The notes: generated by a model from the sequence alone, not told the origin. DNA of 64,000 nt from Pollutimonas bauzanensis (GCF_900129885.1 NZ_FQXE01000003.1:434001-498000); one strand, 5' to 3'; positions 35,128 through 46,615 are shown, numbered from the stretch's first letter. Program-made: numbers and translations.

Positions 35128-35161
35128 TCGATAATGTCGCTTTTCCTTTCCTTGACTGATC

Positions 35162-35839
35162 ATGGCCGACTCCTCGCACCGTACCGATTTCGTTCGCTTT
35201 TCCCTGGACCAGGGTGTCTTGAAGTTCGGCCAATTCAAGGTCAAATCGGGACGCATGAGCCCATATTTCTTCAATGCGGGCTTGTTCAATTCGGGTTTTT
35301 CAGTGGGGCGCCTGGCCCAGTTCTATGCCCAGGCCCTGGTGGATTCGGGCATCGCCTTCGACATGTTGTTCGGGCCGGCCTACAAGGGCATTCCCCTGTC
35401 GACGGCGACGGCGGTGGCGCTGGCGAATCATCCAGGCCGGGGCGGGCGCGATGTGCCCTTCGCTTTCAACCGCAAGGAAGCCAAGGACCACGGCGAGGGC
35501 GGCATACTGGTCGGCGCGCCTTTGCGGGGCAAAGTGGTGATCATCGACGATGTGATCACGGCCGGCACTTCGGTGCGCGAGTCGGTCGAGATCATCCGCC
35601 AGGCGGGCGCCGAGCCCGCGGCGGTGTTGATAGCGCTGGACCGCATGGAGCGCGCGGGCCCGGATGACGCTTTGTCGGCGCATTCGGCGGTGCAGGATGT
35701 GGCCAATACCTACGGCATTCCCGTGGTCAGCATCGCATCGCTGGCGGATATCATGGCGCTGCTGGAGGACGATGCCGGCCTGGCCGAGCACCGGGCGGCG
35801 GTCGCGGAGTATCGGGCGAGGTACGGGGTATCTTCGTAG
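35162..35839 (+). CDS. pyrE: Orotate phosphoribosyltransferase
   Basis: A 225-residue enzyme of pyrimidine synthesis (orotate + PRPP to OMP). The PRPP-binding motif [17 protein letters not shown] is intact. The catalytic flexible loop [15 protein letters not shown] and the N-terminal [21 protein letters not shown] are characteristic of PyrE. It is 34 bp after the LysR gene on the same strand but unrelated in function. Downstream is a gene-free gap containing a structured repeat. Confidence 0.97.
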   Translation: MADSSHRTDFVRFSLDQGVLKFGQFKVKSGRMSPYFFNAGLFNSGFSVGRLAQFYAQALVDSGIAFDMLFGPAYKGIPLSTATAVALANHPGRGGRDVPFAFNRKEAKDHGEGGILVGAPLRGKVVIIDDVITAGTSVRESVEIIRQAGAEPAAVLIALDRMERAGPDDALSAHSAVQDVANTYGIPVVSIASLADIMALLEDDAGLAEHRAAVAEYRARYGVSS

Positions 35840-36110
35840 CGCTTCTTTTGGCGTGCCGTCGCGCCACCAGGTCCCCAGGACCCGACCCACTGCGCATCAT
35901 CCGCTTGCCAGGCCGCTGGGACGGGTAGGGTGCTTGGCATTTTTCTGTGGTGTCGGCGGCTGGCCGAAGATCTTGCGGGGCCGCCAAAAAGTCGATCCCC
36001 GCCGGATCGCCTTTTGGCATTCGGGTTGATCGGTTGGCAGGCTGTTGTTATTAATCGCCAGATGCCGTTCATGGTGTTTTTGATCTCAAGCGCAATACAA
36101 CATCGTAGGA

Positions 36111-36421
36111 CATACCAGCCCCAATGCCTGGCGCGGGCCGGCTGGCGGCCCGCGCCAGGCGAGCGTGCAAGCTCTTCCGCCACTCGCAACCATCGCGCAA
36201 GAATGCCAAGCATCCAGTCCGTCCCGGCAGAGGTACAAAACCCGCGATGCAGTCGTTGGCGCGGTGGTGGAAGGTAGCGGTCCGTCCGGGGCCGAGCGAG
36301 CCGATCGTGAAGGGAGCGCGAAGGCGCGGACGAACTAGGCGAGGCGGGGTCCGGCGCGCTGGGCGCCGGACCAGGCAACGCGGACCGCTACCTTCCACCA
36401 CCGCGACAGCGGCGTGTCAAG
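36111..36421. repeat. Structured intergenic repeat of about 310 bp, copy 1
   Basis: It lies in the pyrE/gatB convergent gap and is about 89% identical by hand alignment to 46306-46615. It contains a 13-bp perfect hairpin (36127-36159), 25-bp outer arms in perfect inverted repeat (36260-36284 and 36381-36405, starting CGCGGTGGTGGAAGGTAGCG), and within them a 10-bp hairpin GGTCCGGCGC / GCGCCGGACC (36348-36372). Short frames inside are shifted or interrupted between the two copies, so it is not coding. The rest of the gap (35840-36110 and 36422-36555) shows only short AAGAACCCGCAG repeats and nothing else I can name. Confidence 0.85.
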
Positions 36422-36555
36422 AACCCGCAGCCGTGCCAAGAACCCGCAGAACCCGCAGCCACGCCAAGACAAGCCCGCATCTGAAAAGGAGCGTATTCAG
36501 AACGATGGACTTCCCGCAAGAACCACCAACCAAGAATCCCCGTACCCCAAAACCC

Positions 36556-38010
36556 TCAGCCCAGCTTCTCCTTGAGCAGATCATTGACCTGCTGCGGATT
36601 GGCCTTGCCCTTGGCCGCCTTCATCACCTGGCCGACCAGCGAATTGAAGGCCTTCTGCTTGCCCGCCCGGAACTCCTCGACAATGGCGGGATTGGCCGCC
36701 AGCACCTCGTCTATCATCGCGCCGATCGCGCCGCTGTCGCTGATCTGCTTCAGGCCGCGGGCCGCGATGATGGCGTCGGCGTCGCCGCCATTCTCGCCCG
36801 TCCACATGGCGGCGAACACATCGCGCGCCATTTTGTTTGAAATCGTGCCATCGATGATGCGCGCCAGCAGCGCAGCCAGGGCGGCGGGCTTGATCGGGCT
36901 TTGCCCGATGTCGATCTCGTCGCGGTTCAGCGCCGCCGACAGCTCCCCCAGTACCCAGTTGGCGGCCAGCTTGGCCTGGCCCTGGGGCAACCGGCCCGCG
37001 GCCTCCTCGAAATAGTCCGAACTGGCGCGGCCCATGGTCAACTGGGCGGCATCGTAGCTGCTCAGACCCAGCTCGCGCTCGAAGCGCAGGCGCTTTTGGG
37101 CGGGCAGCTCCGGCATCGCGTCTATGACCCGCGCTATCCATTCAGGCTCGATCACCAGCGCCGGCAGGTCGGGGTCGGGGAAATAGCGGTAATCGTGCGA
37201 GTCTTCCTTGCTGCGCATGCTGCGTGTTTCGTCGCGCTCCGAATCATACAGGCGGGTTTCCTGCACGACCTTGCCGCCGTCCTCGATAAGCTCGATCTGG
37301 CGGCGGACCTCGTAAAGAATCGCGCGTTCCAGGAAGCGGAAGGAATTCACGTTCTTGACCTCGCTGCGCGTGCCCAGCTCCTGCTGGCCCTTGGGCCGCA
37401 CGGAGACATTGGCATCGATGCGGAACGAGCCTTCCTGCATATTGCCGTCGCAGATGCCGAGCCAGACGACCAGCCCGTGCAGGGCGCGCGCATAGGCCAC
37501 CGCTTCGGCGGCCGAGCGCATTTCGGGCTCGGAGACGATTTCCAGCAAAGGCGTGCCGGCGCGGTTCAGGTCTATGCCCGTGGACGATTCGCCATGCGGC
37601 CCGGTGAAGTTCTCGTGCAGGGATTTGCCCGCATCTTCCTCGAGGTGGGCGCGCGTCAGGTTGACGGTCTTTTCCTCGTCGCCCACGAAGAAGCTGATGG
37701 TGCCGCCCTGCACGACCGGAATCTCGAACTGGCTGATCTGGTAGTTTTTGGGCAAGTCCGGATAAAAATAGTTCTTGCGGGCAAAGATCGAGCGCGGCGC
37801 AATGTGCGCGCCGACCGCCAGCCCGAACTGGATGGCGCGCTCGACGGCGCCCTGGTTCAGGACCGGCAGGCTGCCCGGCAGCGCCATGTCGACTTCATTG
37901 GCCTGCGTATTGGGGGCCGCGCCGTAGCGGGTGCTGCTGTCAGAAAAAATCTTGGATTCGGTGGAAAGCTGCGTGTGCGTTTCCAGCCCGATGACGATTT
38001 CCCATTCCAT
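36556..38010 (-). CDS. gatB: Aspartyl/glutamyl-tRNA(Asn/Gln) amidotransferase subunit B
   Basis: The 484-residue kinase-like subunit of the GatCAB amidotransferase, which activates the misacylated Glu-tRNA(Gln) or Asp-tRNA(Asn) with ATP. Signatures are [64 protein letters not shown] and [12 protein letters not shown]. The C-terminal YqeY-like domain ends [17 protein letters not shown] 38010 overlaps the gatA stop (TAATG), so translation is coupled in the gatC-gatA-gatB operon. Confidence 0.97.
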   Translation of the reverse strand: MEWEIVIGLETHTQLSTESKIFSDSSTRYGAAPNTQANEVDMALPGSLPVLNQGAVERAIQFGLAVGAHIAPRSIFARKNYFYPDLPKNYQISQFEIPVVQGGTISFFVGDEEKTVNLTRAHLEEDAGKSLHENFTGPHGESSTGIDLNRAGTPLLEIVSEPEMRSAAEAVAYARALHGLVVWLGICDGNMQEGSFRIDANVSVRPKGQQELGTRSEVKNVNSFRFLERAILYEVRRQIELIEDGGKVVQETRLYDSERDETRSMRSKEDSHDYRYFPDPDLPALVIEPEWIARVIDAMPELPAQKRLRFERELGLSSYDAAQLTMGRASSDYFEEAAGRLPQGQAKLAANWVLGELSAALNRDEIDIGQSPIKPAALAALLARIIDGTISNKMARDVFAAMWTGENGGDADAIIAARGLKQISDSGAIGAMIDEVLAANPAIVEEFRAGKQKAFNSLVGQVMKAAKGKANPQQVNDLLKEKLG

Positions 38011-39542
38011 TATTGCTGTCCCGGTTTGCGTTGGTGCCAGTCGGTGACCTGCTGAAAGCGGTCCGCTATGGCCAGGAGGCGGCCCTCGTTGAAATAATTG
38101 CCGATGATCTGCAGACCGACGGGCAGGGGGCGCGCGGGGCCGCCAAAGCCGCAAGGTATGGACATGGCGGGAAGGCCGGCCAGGCTGACGCCCAGCGTGT
38201 AGACATCGGCCAGCCAGTCGGCGGTGGGGTCTTCGCGGTTGTCGCCGATATGCTTGGCCACGCCGGGAGTCACCGGCCCCATGATGACGTCGCAATGCTG
38301 GCTGAACGCCTGCCGGAAATCATTGGCGATCATGCGGCGCACGCGTTGCGCCTGCAGGTAATAGGCGTCGTAGTAGCCGTGTGAGAGCACGTAGGTGCCC
38401 ACCATGATGCGCCGCATGACCTCGGCGCCGAAGCCTTCGGTGCGCGAGCGGCTGGTCATCTCGGCCAGGTCGCGGTATTGGGCGGCGCGGTGGCCGTAGC
38501 GCACGCCATCGTAGCGCGACAGGTTGCTCGATGCTTCGGCCGGCGCGATGACGTAGTAAGTGGGAATCGACAGTTCGGTGAGAGGCAGCGAAATGCCGAC
38601 GCGCACCGCGCCCAGGGATTCGAACGTCAGCAAGGCGGCTTCGACGGCCGCGGCCACATCGGCGGCCAGCCCCCCATTGAAGAATTCCGCGGGCACCCCT
38701 ATGCGCAGGCCCTTCAGGGCTTGCGCGCCGGCGGCGTCCTGCGCCTGGACGGCGGCGTCGAAGTCGGCGCGTATGCGTCCCGGGGCGTTGTCCACCCCGT
38801 CGCAGGTCTCGAGGCTGGTCGAGTCGCGCGCGTCGAAGCCGCTCATGGGGTCCAGCAGTTCGAGCAGGTCCCGGGCGTGGCGGGCTATGGGGCCGGCCTG
38901 GTCCAGGCTGGAACCGTAGGCGATCATGCCGAAACGCGAAACCGTGCCGTAGGTGGGCTTGATGCCGCTGACGCCGCACAGGGCGGCGGGCTGGCGCACG
39001 GAGCCGCCGGTGTCGGTGCCCGTGGCGGCCATGACCAGGCCGGCGGCCACCGCCGCCGCCGAGCCGCCCGAGGAGCCGCCCGGCACGGCGCTGTGGTCCC
39101 AGGGGTTCCTGACCGGCCCGAAAGCCGAGTTTTCATTGCCCGAACCCATGGCGAATTCGTCGCAGTTGAGCTTGCCTATCGACACCGCGCCGGCCTGTTG
39201 CAGGCGGCTCACCACGGTGGCATCGAAGGGGCTGACATAGCCGGCCAGGATTTTACTGGCGGCGGTGGTGCGCCAGCCCTGTGTAACGAACACATCCTTG
39301 TGGGCGATGGGTATGCCGGCCAGGGGCGCGGCCAGCCCGCCGGCGAGCAGCTTGTCGGCCGCATCGGCCTGGGCCAGCGTCAGTTCGGGGTCGATATGCA
39401 GGAAGGCATTCAGGCTGGTGTCGGCCTGGGCGGCGTCGAGCGCGCTGGCCGCCAGTTCGCGGGCGCTGAGCTTGCGTTCCCGCAAGGCGCCGCGCAGGGA
39501 TGCGATGCTGCCGAATTCGGTGTGCAGAGGTGTGCTTGACAT
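38010..39542 (-). CDS. gatA: Aspartyl/glutamyl-tRNA amidotransferase subunit A
   Basis: A 510-residue amidase-signature glutaminase that supplies ammonia to GatB. The Ser-cis-Ser-Lys triad is visible: Lys82 in IAHKDVF, Ser157 in [11 protein letters not shown] and nucleophile Ser181 in [11 protein letters not shown]. The block [20 protein letters not shown] is diagnostic. The spacing to gatC is 3 bp. Needed because this lineage makes Gln-tRNA and/or Asn-tRNA by the indirect route. Confidence 0.97.
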   Translation of the reverse strand: MSSTPLHTEFGSIASLRGALRERKLSARELAASALDAAQADTSLNAFLHIDPELTLAQADAADKLLAGGLAAPLAGIPIAHKDVFVTQGWRTTAASKILAGYVSPFDATVVSRLQQAGAVSIGKLNCDEFAMGSGNENSAFGPVRNPWDHSAVPGGSSGGSAAAVAAGLVMAATGTDTGGSVRQPAALCGVSGIKPTYGTVSRFGMIAYGSSLDQAGPIARHARDLLELLDPMSGFDARDSTSLETCDGVDNAPGRIRADFDAAVQAQDAAGAQALKGLRIGVPAEFFNGGLAADVAAAVEAALLTFESLGAVRVGISLPLTELSIPTYYVIAPAEASSNLSRYDGVRYGHRAAQYRDLAEMTSRSRTEGFGAEVMRRIMVGTYVLSHGYYDAYYLQAQRVRRMIANDFRQAFSQHCDVIMGPVTPGVAKHIGDNREDPTADWLADVYTLGVSLAGLPAMSIPCGFGGPARPLPVGLQIIGNYFNEGRLLAIADRFQQVTDWHQRKPGQQ

Positions 39543-39545
39543 GGA

Positions 39546-39854
39546 TTACTCGATAACCGTGGGGACCAGGAACAGGCCATCGTCCTCGGCGGGGGAGTTT
39601 GCCATCAGGGCCTGGCGCTGGGCGAGCGTGCTGGTGGGGGCGGCGGCGTCCGGCCGCAGGCGCAGGCGGATTTCCTGGTGCGCCGACAGGGGATGGGCCA
39701 TGGGTTCGACGCCCGCGGTGTCAACGGCCTGCAATTTCTCGATCAGGCCTAGCATGCCGTCCAGGTCGTGCTGGGCGCGGGCGGTTTCGCCGGGCGAAAG
39801 TTCTATGCGTGCGAGCCGGGCGATCCGGGCCACATCTTGCTGGGTAATTGCCAT
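39546..39854 (-). CDS. gatC: Aspartyl/glutamyl-tRNA amidotransferase subunit C
   Basis: A 102-residue structural subunit that stabilises GatA-GatB. The pattern DVARIARLARIELSPGE, with LDGMLGLIEKLQAVDTAGVEPMAHPL, is the GatC signature. I place the start at ATG 39854; the frame is open to 39932, but the extra 26 residues are not GatC-like. First gene of the gatCAB operon, divergent from mreB across about 220 A+T-rich bases that hold both promoters. Confidence 0.95.
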   Translation of the reverse strand: MAITQQDVARIARLARIELSPGETARAQHDLDGMLGLIEKLQAVDTAGVEPMAHPLSAHQEIRLRLRPDAAAPTSTLAQRQALMANSPAEDDGLFLVPTVIE

Positions 39855-40072
39855 TGGTGTCTTAAATAGAAGGGAATCCAGATCGAATGTAGTAACTTGC
39901 AACGTCCAGGGAACTCGTTGGTTACAGAACATAATATGCTGTTATTCGACCTTATCAAATGGGAATTATAAGTTATCATTGTTGGTTTAATTCGCTAGCC
40001 AAATTTTGGCTCCCGCTTAGGCGGTGGAAACATTTCCGAATTAACTATTTTTTTCAATCCTGATTTCACTGA

Positions 40073-41122
<1,050 letters not shown>

Positions 41123-41194
41123 ATCCGGTTCGGCAAGAAAGCCGGGCGTCCATTCATGGGCGCCGGGAAGATCAAGGCGCTTTGCGACTATCCC

Positions 41195-42085
41195 ATGCAA
41201 GAAAATGGCACGATAAGGCTATTCAAGCGCGGTCCCACCGTTGAATTCCGCCTGTTCGTGTTCGTCGTCCTGGCCCTCAGCCTGCTGCTCGTCGATTCCC
41301 GCTGGCGCGTCCTGGACCCCGCCAGGCAGGCCATCTCGGTCGTGCTGTATCCCTTCCAGCGCCTGATGCTCGCGCCGCGCGACGCCATCGAACACATCAA
41401 CAACTGGACCGATGCGGCGGCGCTGGCGCGCACCGAGAAGGAAGCCCTGCAGCGCCAGCGCATCGAACTGGCCCAGATATCCACCCACGCGGCCCAGCTG
41501 GCGGCTGAAAACGAGCAATTGCGGCGCCTGCTCAAAGTCGCCGACGCGGTGACCCAGCCGTCGGTGGCGGTCGAGGTGTTCTACGAGCCCCCCAATGCCT
41601 TTTCGCATCATCTGGTTTTCAACAAGGGTTCATCCAGCGGCATTCGTCCCGGCATGCCGGTGATCGATGAGGGCGGCATCGTGGGGCAGGTGGTGCGGGT
41701 CACGCCCTTCACCTCCGAAGCCGCTTTGCTTACGGACGACAAAGTGTCCATTCCGGTCCAGGTGCTGCGCAATGGGCTGCGCCTGATTGCTTTTGGTGGT
41801 AATGTCTCGGGCAAGGTCGAGGTGCGCTATCTGACCGCCAATGTCGACCTCGAACCCGGCGATACGCTGGTTACCAGCGGCATCGGCGGCCTGTTTCCGG
41901 CCGGGCTGTCCGTTGCCAAGGTCGACCGGGTCGACCGCGATGCGGCCTCGGGCTTTGCCCTGGCCGTCGCCACGCCCTTGTCTCATCCTGAAAGGCACCG
42001 TCATTTCCTGGTCCTGCGCGTCGATGTGTCGACGCCGGAGCCCACTCAAGAGAGTTCCCCGAATGGTTCGCAAGCCGGACAATAG
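41195..42085 (+). CDS. mreC: Rod-shape-determining protein MreC
   Basis: A 296-residue bitopic inner-membrane protein of the elongasome. An N-terminal cytoplasmic stretch is followed by a transmembrane segment (FRLFVFVVLALSLLLVDS), a periplasmic coiled coil (about 70-120, ARTEKEALQRQRIELAQI) and beta-rich MreC domains (FNKGSSSGIRPGMPVI, GDTLVTSGIGGLFPAGL). I prefer ATG 41195 (MQENGTIRLFKRGP), which resembles other betaproteobacterial MreC starts; ATG 41156 is in frame. No good SD precedes either. Its end overlaps mreD by 23 bp. Confidence 0.94.
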   Translation: MQENGTIRLFKRGPTVEFRLFVFVVLALSLLLVDSRWRVLDPARQAISVVLYPFQRLMLAPRDAIEHINNWTDAAALARTEKEALQRQRIELAQISTHAAQLAAENEQLRRLLKVADAVTQPSVAVEVFYEPPNAFSHHLVFNKGSSSGIRPGMPVIDEGGIVGQVVRVTPFTSEAALLTDDKVSIPVQVLRNGLRLIAFGGNVSGKVEVRYLTANVDLEPGDTLVTSGIGGLFPAGLSVAKVDRVDRDAASGFALAVATPLSHPERHRHFLVLRVDVSTPEPTQESSPNGSQAGQ

Positions 42086-42641
42086 AGCCCCGATGGCGGG
42101 GCACAGGCGTTCATCGCTGAGTTCGCTGCAGCCCATCGACAGTTCGCCTTTCAAGCGCCCGTCCGGTCCAGTCTTCATCTGGATCACGCTGCTGCTCGTC
42201 TGGCTCATCTCTCTTCTGCCGTGGCGCTTGTGGCAGCCCGCGCCCGATTTGCTGCTGCTGGTGATCGCCTTCTGGTGCCTGCACGAGCCGCAACGCGTCA
42301 ATATGCTGGCGGCATTCTGCTTCGGCCTTTTCATGGACGTGCACGATGGCGCCCTGATGGGCGAGCAGGCGCTCACCTACACCCTGGTCGCATACGGCGC
42401 GCTGCTGCTCAGCCGCAGGCTGCAGCGCTTCAACTCCATCATCCAGGCGATACACATGGTCCCGGTCTTCGTGCTGGCCGAGGCGGTGGCGCGCCTGGCC
42501 CACGCCTGGCTGGCCGGCGAGTGGACGGGATGGCAGTGGCTGTGGTCGGCGTTGTTCACCGCGGCGCTGTGGCCTCTCGCCGATGTGCTGCTGCACATGC
42601 CGCAGCGGCGCCTGGACGAAACCGAGTCGGGCTCGGCCTAG
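42063..42641 (+). CDS. mreD: Rod-shape-determining protein MreD
   Basis: A 192-residue integral membrane protein with five or six hydrophobic segments (WITLLLVWLISLLPW, LLLLVIAFWCL, MLAAFCFGLFMDVHDGALM). LFMDVHDGALMGEQAL is the MreD signature. The start is ATG 42063, inside the end of mreC, with AGAGAG upstream; ATG 42093 is a shorter alternative. The N-terminal 40 residues are a basic cytoplasmic extension. It acts with MreC and PBP2. Confidence 0.92.
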   Translation: MVRKPDNRAPMAGHRRSSLSSLQPIDSSPFKRPSGPVFIWITLLLVWLISLLPWRLWQPAPDLLLLVIAFWCLHEPQRVNMLAAFCFGLFMDVHDGALMGEQALTYTLVAYGALLLSRRLQRFNSIIQAIHMVPVFVLAEAVARLAHAWLAGEWTGWQWLWSALFTAALWPLADVLLHMPQRRLDETESGSA

Positions 42642-42668
42642 CCCGCGCGGCGCCGGCGCTCATCACTT

Positions 42669-44726
42669 ATGTTCGAGTTCAAGAAAACCACACATAACCA
42701 GAAACGGCGGATTTTCATCCGCGTCTGGGTGGCGGGCATCTTTGCCTTGCTGTGCTTTGGCGCGCTGGTCGGCCGCCTCTGGTTCCTGCAGGTGGTGCGC
42801 TACGAGGGCCTGGCCGCGCGCGCAGACCAGAATCGGATAGCGGTCGTTCCCATTCCGCCGCGGCGCGGGGAAATCGTCGATCGCAATGGCGTGGTGCTTG
42901 CCCGGAACTACCGCGACTACACGCTTTCGGTCATACCGGCCAATGTCGAGACCGACATGAACGAGATGCTGGACTCGCTGGGGCAACTGGTCTATCTGAG
43001 CCACAGCGATCGCCGCCGGTTCTTCCAGCACATCAGCCAGAATGGCCGCTATACGCCGGTGCTGCTGCGCAATAATCTGAACGATACGGAAGCGTCCTGG
43101 TTTGCGGCGCATTCCTACAAGTTCCCCGGCGTCGAACTGAGCGCGCGCTGGGTCCGGGAATATCCGCAGGGAGAATCGGCGGCCCATGTGCTGGGCTATG
43201 TGGGCAGGATTTCCGAGGGCGATCTCGCCAAGCTCGAAGAGGAAGGCAAGCTGGGCAATTACCGCGGCAGCAACACCATAGGCAAGAAGGGCATAGAAAA
43301 GACCTGGGAAGAGGCCTTGCATGGACGCACGGGCGTGGAAGAGGTCGAGGTGACGGCGTCGGGGCGCCCGGTGCGCACCCTGAGCCGCATAGATCCGGTG
43401 CCGGGGTCCGACCTGGTGCTGTCCATCGATATCGGCCTGCAGAAAGAGGCGGAAAGGCAATTCGCGGGCAAGCGCGGCGCGCTGGTGGCCATAGAGCCCA
43501 AGACCGGCGATGTGCTGGCATTTGTGTCGGCGCCTTCCTTCGACCCCAATCTTTTCATAGACGGCATCGATGTCGAAAGCTGGCGCAAGCTGAATGAATC
43601 GCCCGACCATCCGCTGATCAACCGGCCGCTGTATGGCACCTATCCGATAGGTTCGACCTACAAGCCGTTTGTCGGCCTGGCGGCGCTCGAACTGGGCAAG
43701 CGCACGGCGACCCAGCGCGTTTCGGATCCCGGCTATTTCGAATTCGGCGGGCAGCGCTTTCGCAACGCGGGCGGCGCCGCGTACGGGCCTACCGACCTGC
43801 ACCGCGCCATCGTCGTGTCTTCGGATACGTATTTTTTCTCCCTCGGGCCGGAGATCGGCGTGAACGCCTTGCACGACTTCAGCAAGCAATTCGGCTTCGG
43901 GCAGATCACGGGCATCGACCTGGAAGGCGAGCGCCGCGGCGTATTGCCCTCCACCGAATGGAAGCGCCAGGCATACAAAAAACCGGCGCAGCAGCGCTGG
44001 TACGCGGGTGAAACGGTGTCGGTGGCGGTGGGACAGGGCTACAACGCCTTTACCCTGTTGCAGCTGGCCCAGGCGACGGCCGTGCTGGCGAACGACGGGA
44101 CATATATGAAGCCGCACTTGGTAAGCCTGGTTGAAAACCCCCAGAGCGGCAAGACGACCCGCACGGTGACCAAGCCGTCCTACACGATAGCGTTGAAGCC
44201 GGAGAACCTGAATGTCATACGCAACGCCATGGCGGATGTGATGCGCAAGGGCACGGCGCGCAGGGCTTTTGCCGGAGCGTCCTATCAGGCCGCCGGCAAG
44301 ACCGGCACGGCCCAGGTGTACAGCCTGAAAGGGGCGAAATACAGCGCCGCGGTCAGCGAGCGTTTGCGCGACCACGCCTTGTTCATGGCTTACGCCCCCG
44401 TGGAAGATCCGCAGATCGCCGTGGCGCTGATCATAGAGAACGGCGGCTGGGGGGCGACGGTCGCCGCCCCGGTGGCGCGCACGGTATTCGATTATTGGCT
44501 TTCGGCGGAACGCCTGGCCAGCGACCGCTATCCCGGCCTTCCGGCGGCGGCGCCGGAAGAAGCGGCCGCCGGCGAAGAGGAAGGGGCCAGCGGCGAATCG
44601 CTGGATGCCGTGGCGCGCCCCGAGGACCTGCCCGAGACGGCGGAGGACAACGACGCGGCCGAGCCGGATGACGAGCCCGCGCCCAAATCCTCCGCTATGC
44701 GGACTCAATCGCGGGGTACTCCATGA
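42669..44726 (+). CDS. mrdA: Penicillin-binding protein 2 (elongation transpeptidase)
   Basis: The 685-residue class B PBP that cross-links lateral-wall peptidoglycan with RodA. A cytoplasmic N-terminus and one membrane anchor (about 15-40) are followed by the pedestal with VVPIPPRRGEIVDRNG. The transpeptidase domain holds SxxK (Ser of YPIGSTYKPF), SxD (VVSSDTYFFSLG) and KTG (GKTGTAQVY). The last 60 or so residues form an acidic Ala/Pro/Glu-rich tail (EEAAAGEEEGASGES) longer than in E. coli. Its stop overlaps the rodA ATG by 4 bp. Confidence 0.97.
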   Translation: MFEFKKTTHNQKRRIFIRVWVAGIFALLCFGALVGRLWFLQVVRYEGLAARADQNRIAVVPIPPRRGEIVDRNGVVLARNYRDYTLSVIPANVETDMNEMLDSLGQLVYLSHSDRRRFFQHISQNGRYTPVLLRNNLNDTEASWFAAHSYKFPGVELSARWVREYPQGESAAHVLGYVGRISEGDLAKLEEEGKLGNYRGSNTIGKKGIEKTWEEALHGRTGVEEVEVTASGRPVRTLSRIDPVPGSDLVLSIDIGLQKEAERQFAGKRGALVAIEPKTGDVLAFVSAPSFDPNLFIDGIDVESWRKLNESPDHPLINRPLYGTYPIGSTYKPFVGLAALELGKRTATQRVSDPGYFEFGGQRFRNAGGAAYGPTDLHRAIVVSSDTYFFSLGPEIGVNALHDFSKQFGFGQITGIDLEGERRGVLPSTEWKRQAYKKPAQQRWYAGETVSVAVGQGYNAFTLLQLAQATAVLANDGTYMKPHLVSLVENPQSGKTTRTVTKPSYTIALKPENLNVIRNAMADVMRKGTARRAFAGASYQAAGKTGTAQVYSLKGAKYSAAVSERLRDHALFMAYAPVEDPQIAVALIIENGGWGATVAAPVARTVFDYWLSAERLASDRYPGLPAAAPEEAAAGEEEGASGESLDAVARPEDLPETAEDNDAAEPDDEPAPKSSAMRTQSRGTP

Positions 44727-45859
44727 AGCGTATTGTGCAGTGGGCCATCAAGGCCCTCACGGCCTTCGACTGGCCCTTGCTGGCGCTTTTGATCCTGATG
44801 GCGGTGCTGGGCATGACCGTCATGCATTCGGCGGTGGGCGGAACCGACTGGCGCTTTGCCGACCAGTTGCGCAATTTCCTGATCGCCTTCGCCTGCCTGT
44901 GGCTGGCGGCGATGACGCCGCCTCCCGTGCTCATGCGCCTGGCGCCTTATTTTTATGTCATCGGCGTCGTGCTGCTGCTGGGCGTGGAATTCTTTGGCGA
45001 AACGAGCAAGGGCGCGACGCGCTGGCTGAACCTGGGGGTGGTGCGCATACAGCCGTCCGAAATGCTGAAGATTTCGGTGCCCTTGATGCTGGCCTGGTAT
45101 TTCCATCGCAACCAGGGCCGCCTGCGGGTGCTCGATTTTTTCGTGGCGGGCGTGCTGCTGGTGATCCCCTTTTCCTTGATCGTGCTGCAGCCCGACCTGG
45201 GCACGGCCCTGCTGGTGTTCGCCTCGGGGTTCTGCGTCATTTATTTCGGCGGCCTGTCTTTCAAGTTGCTGATGCCGATTGCGTTTCTGATGGTGGTGGG
45301 GGTGGGCACGCTGGTCTATTACGAGGGCCAGATATGCCAGCCCGGTGTGGATTGGGTGATTCTGCACGATTACCAGAAGTACCGGGTGTGCACGCTTCTG
45401 GACCCCAGTTCCGATCCCCTGGGCAAGGGTTTTCATACGATACAGTCTATGATCGCGGTGGGTTCTGGCGGGGTTTACGGCAAGGGCTATATGCTGGGCA
45501 CCCAATCCCACCTGGATTTCATTCCGGAGCGCACGACGGACTTCATTTTCGCGGTTTACGCCGAGGAATTCGGGCTGTATGGCGGAATCATGCTTCTGGT
45601 GCTGTATGCCTTGCTGATCCTGCGCGGGCTGGCGATCGCGGCGCGCGCCCATACGCAGTTCGGGCGGCTGCTGGCGGGGTCGATGTCCATGATGTTTTTT
45701 GTGTATGTTTTCGTGAATGTGGGGATGGTGACGGGGATACTCCCTGTGGTGGGGGTGCCGCTGCCTTTCATGAGCTACGGCGGAACGGCTTTGCTGACGC
45801 TGGGGATAGCTTGCGGGATATTGATGAGCATCAGCCGTTATCGTCCCGTGCGGCAGTGA
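44723..45859 (+). CDS. rodA: Peptidoglycan glycosyltransferase RodA (SEDS)
   Basis: A 378-residue polytopic SEDS polymerase that extends glycan strands with PBP2. About ten membrane segments are seen. SEDS motifs are GATRWLNLGVVRIQPSEMLKI, QPDLGTALLVF and the catalytic-loop region ERTTDFIFAVYAEEFGLYGG, with PLPFMSYGGTALL near the end. Its start overlaps mrdA (ATGA). It ends the mre-mrd operon; no clear intrinsic terminator follows. Downstream is a gene-free kilobase full of repeats. Confidence 0.97.
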   Translation: MKRIVQWAIKALTAFDWPLLALLILMAVLGMTVMHSAVGGTDWRFADQLRNFLIAFACLWLAAMTPPPVLMRLAPYFYVIGVVLLLGVEFFGETSKGATRWLNLGVVRIQPSEMLKISVPLMLAWYFHRNQGRLRVLDFFVAGVLLVIPFSLIVLQPDLGTALLVFASGFCVIYFGGLSFKLLMPIAFLMVVGVGTLVYYEGQICQPGVDWVILHDYQKYRVCTLLDPSSDPLGKGFHTIQSMIAVGSGGVYGKGYMLGTQSHLDFIPERTTDFIFAVYAEEFGLYGGIMLLVLYALLILRGLAIAARAHTQFGRLLAGSMSMMFFVYVFVNVGMVTGILPVVGVPLPFMSYGGTALLTLGIACGILMSISRYRPVRQ

Positions 45860-46040
45860 CGGGCTCCGCGTTTCATTTGGCGGCTTCTTCAATTCTTTGG
45901 TCAGCAGCTACCGGAATGAAGAAATGCCGCGTATGCAAACCGTTACAGCGTTCTAGATCTGGCGCTGTGGGTTGGTGTGGATCATGGTGTTCTTGACCTG
46001 ACGCTGTGGGGTTGTATCGGAGGTCTAGTTCTAAACCCGT

Positions 46041-46265
46041 CGCCGTGGGCGGGTGTGGGCTGGGCTCAATATCGCTGCGGTCCCGGGCTTCGCCCGTGAC
46101 TGCCCGCGCAGTCAACCTGTTTCCGGGCGCCCGCGAACTCGCGGAACGGACAGCCCCCGGCTGTCCGTAAGCGTCTCGCTCAGACAAGCGCGGGCTTGCC
46201 TCCCGGAAACAGGCCGCCTGCGCGGCTTGCTCAACATTTCGCCCAACCCACACCCGCCCACGGCG
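46041..46265. repeat. Palindromic multi-hairpin element (about 225 bp)
   Basis: Outer 25-bp arms (46041-46065 and 46241-46265) are an inverted repeat with one mismatch, starting CGCCGTGGGCGGGTGTGGGC. Nested inside are CCTGTTTCCGGG / CCCGGAAACAGG (46116-46127 and 46202-46213) and a perfect 10-bp hairpin ACGGACAGCC / GGCTGTCCGT. No coding capacity is evident. Upstream, 45860-46040 shows only degenerate GGCGCTGTGGGTTGGTGTG-like fragments of the arm. Confidence 0.75.
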
Positions 46266-46305
46266 CCTGGACATCGGGTTGATGGGACGGCTGCTGGTAT
46301 CGGGT

Positions 46306-46615
46306 CATACCCGCCCCAATGCCCAAGCGGGCCGGCTGGCGGCCCGCGCAGGGCGAGCGCGCAAGCTCTTCTGCCAGCCGCAACCATTACGCAAGAATGC
46401 CAAGCACCCAGCCCGTCCCAGCAGAGATCCAAAACTCGCGATGCAGTCGTTGGCGCGGTGGTGGAAGGTAGCGGTCCGTCCGGGGCCGAGCGAGCCGGCC
46501 GCGAAGGAAGCGCGAAGGCGCGGACGAGCGAGGCGAGGCGGGGTCCGCCGCGCAGGGCGGCGGACCAGGCAACGCGGACCGCTACCTTCCACCACCGCGC
46601 CAGCGGCGTGTTAAG
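46306..46615. repeat. Structured intergenic repeat of about 310 bp, copy 2
   Basis: The second copy of the element at 36111, in the rodA/mutY convergent gap. The 25-bp arms are identical to copy 1 (46454-46478 and 46575-46599). The inner hairpin reads GGTCCGCCGC / GCGGCGGACC (46542-46566). Relative to copy 1 one G-C pair has become C-G, a compensatory double change. The left 13-bp hairpin of copy 1 is weakened here. Its right end runs straight into a 78-bp tandem repeat. Confidence 0.85.

Noticed and set aside
36124-36840. 238-residue plus-strand frame through repeat copy 1 and the gatB end
   Set aside because: Crosses the structured repeat and the antisense of gatB; the matching frame is shifted or interrupted in copy 2.
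41156-41194. Longer start for mreC
   Set aside because: The added 13 residues are not MreC-like, and the SD is no better than for ATG 41195.
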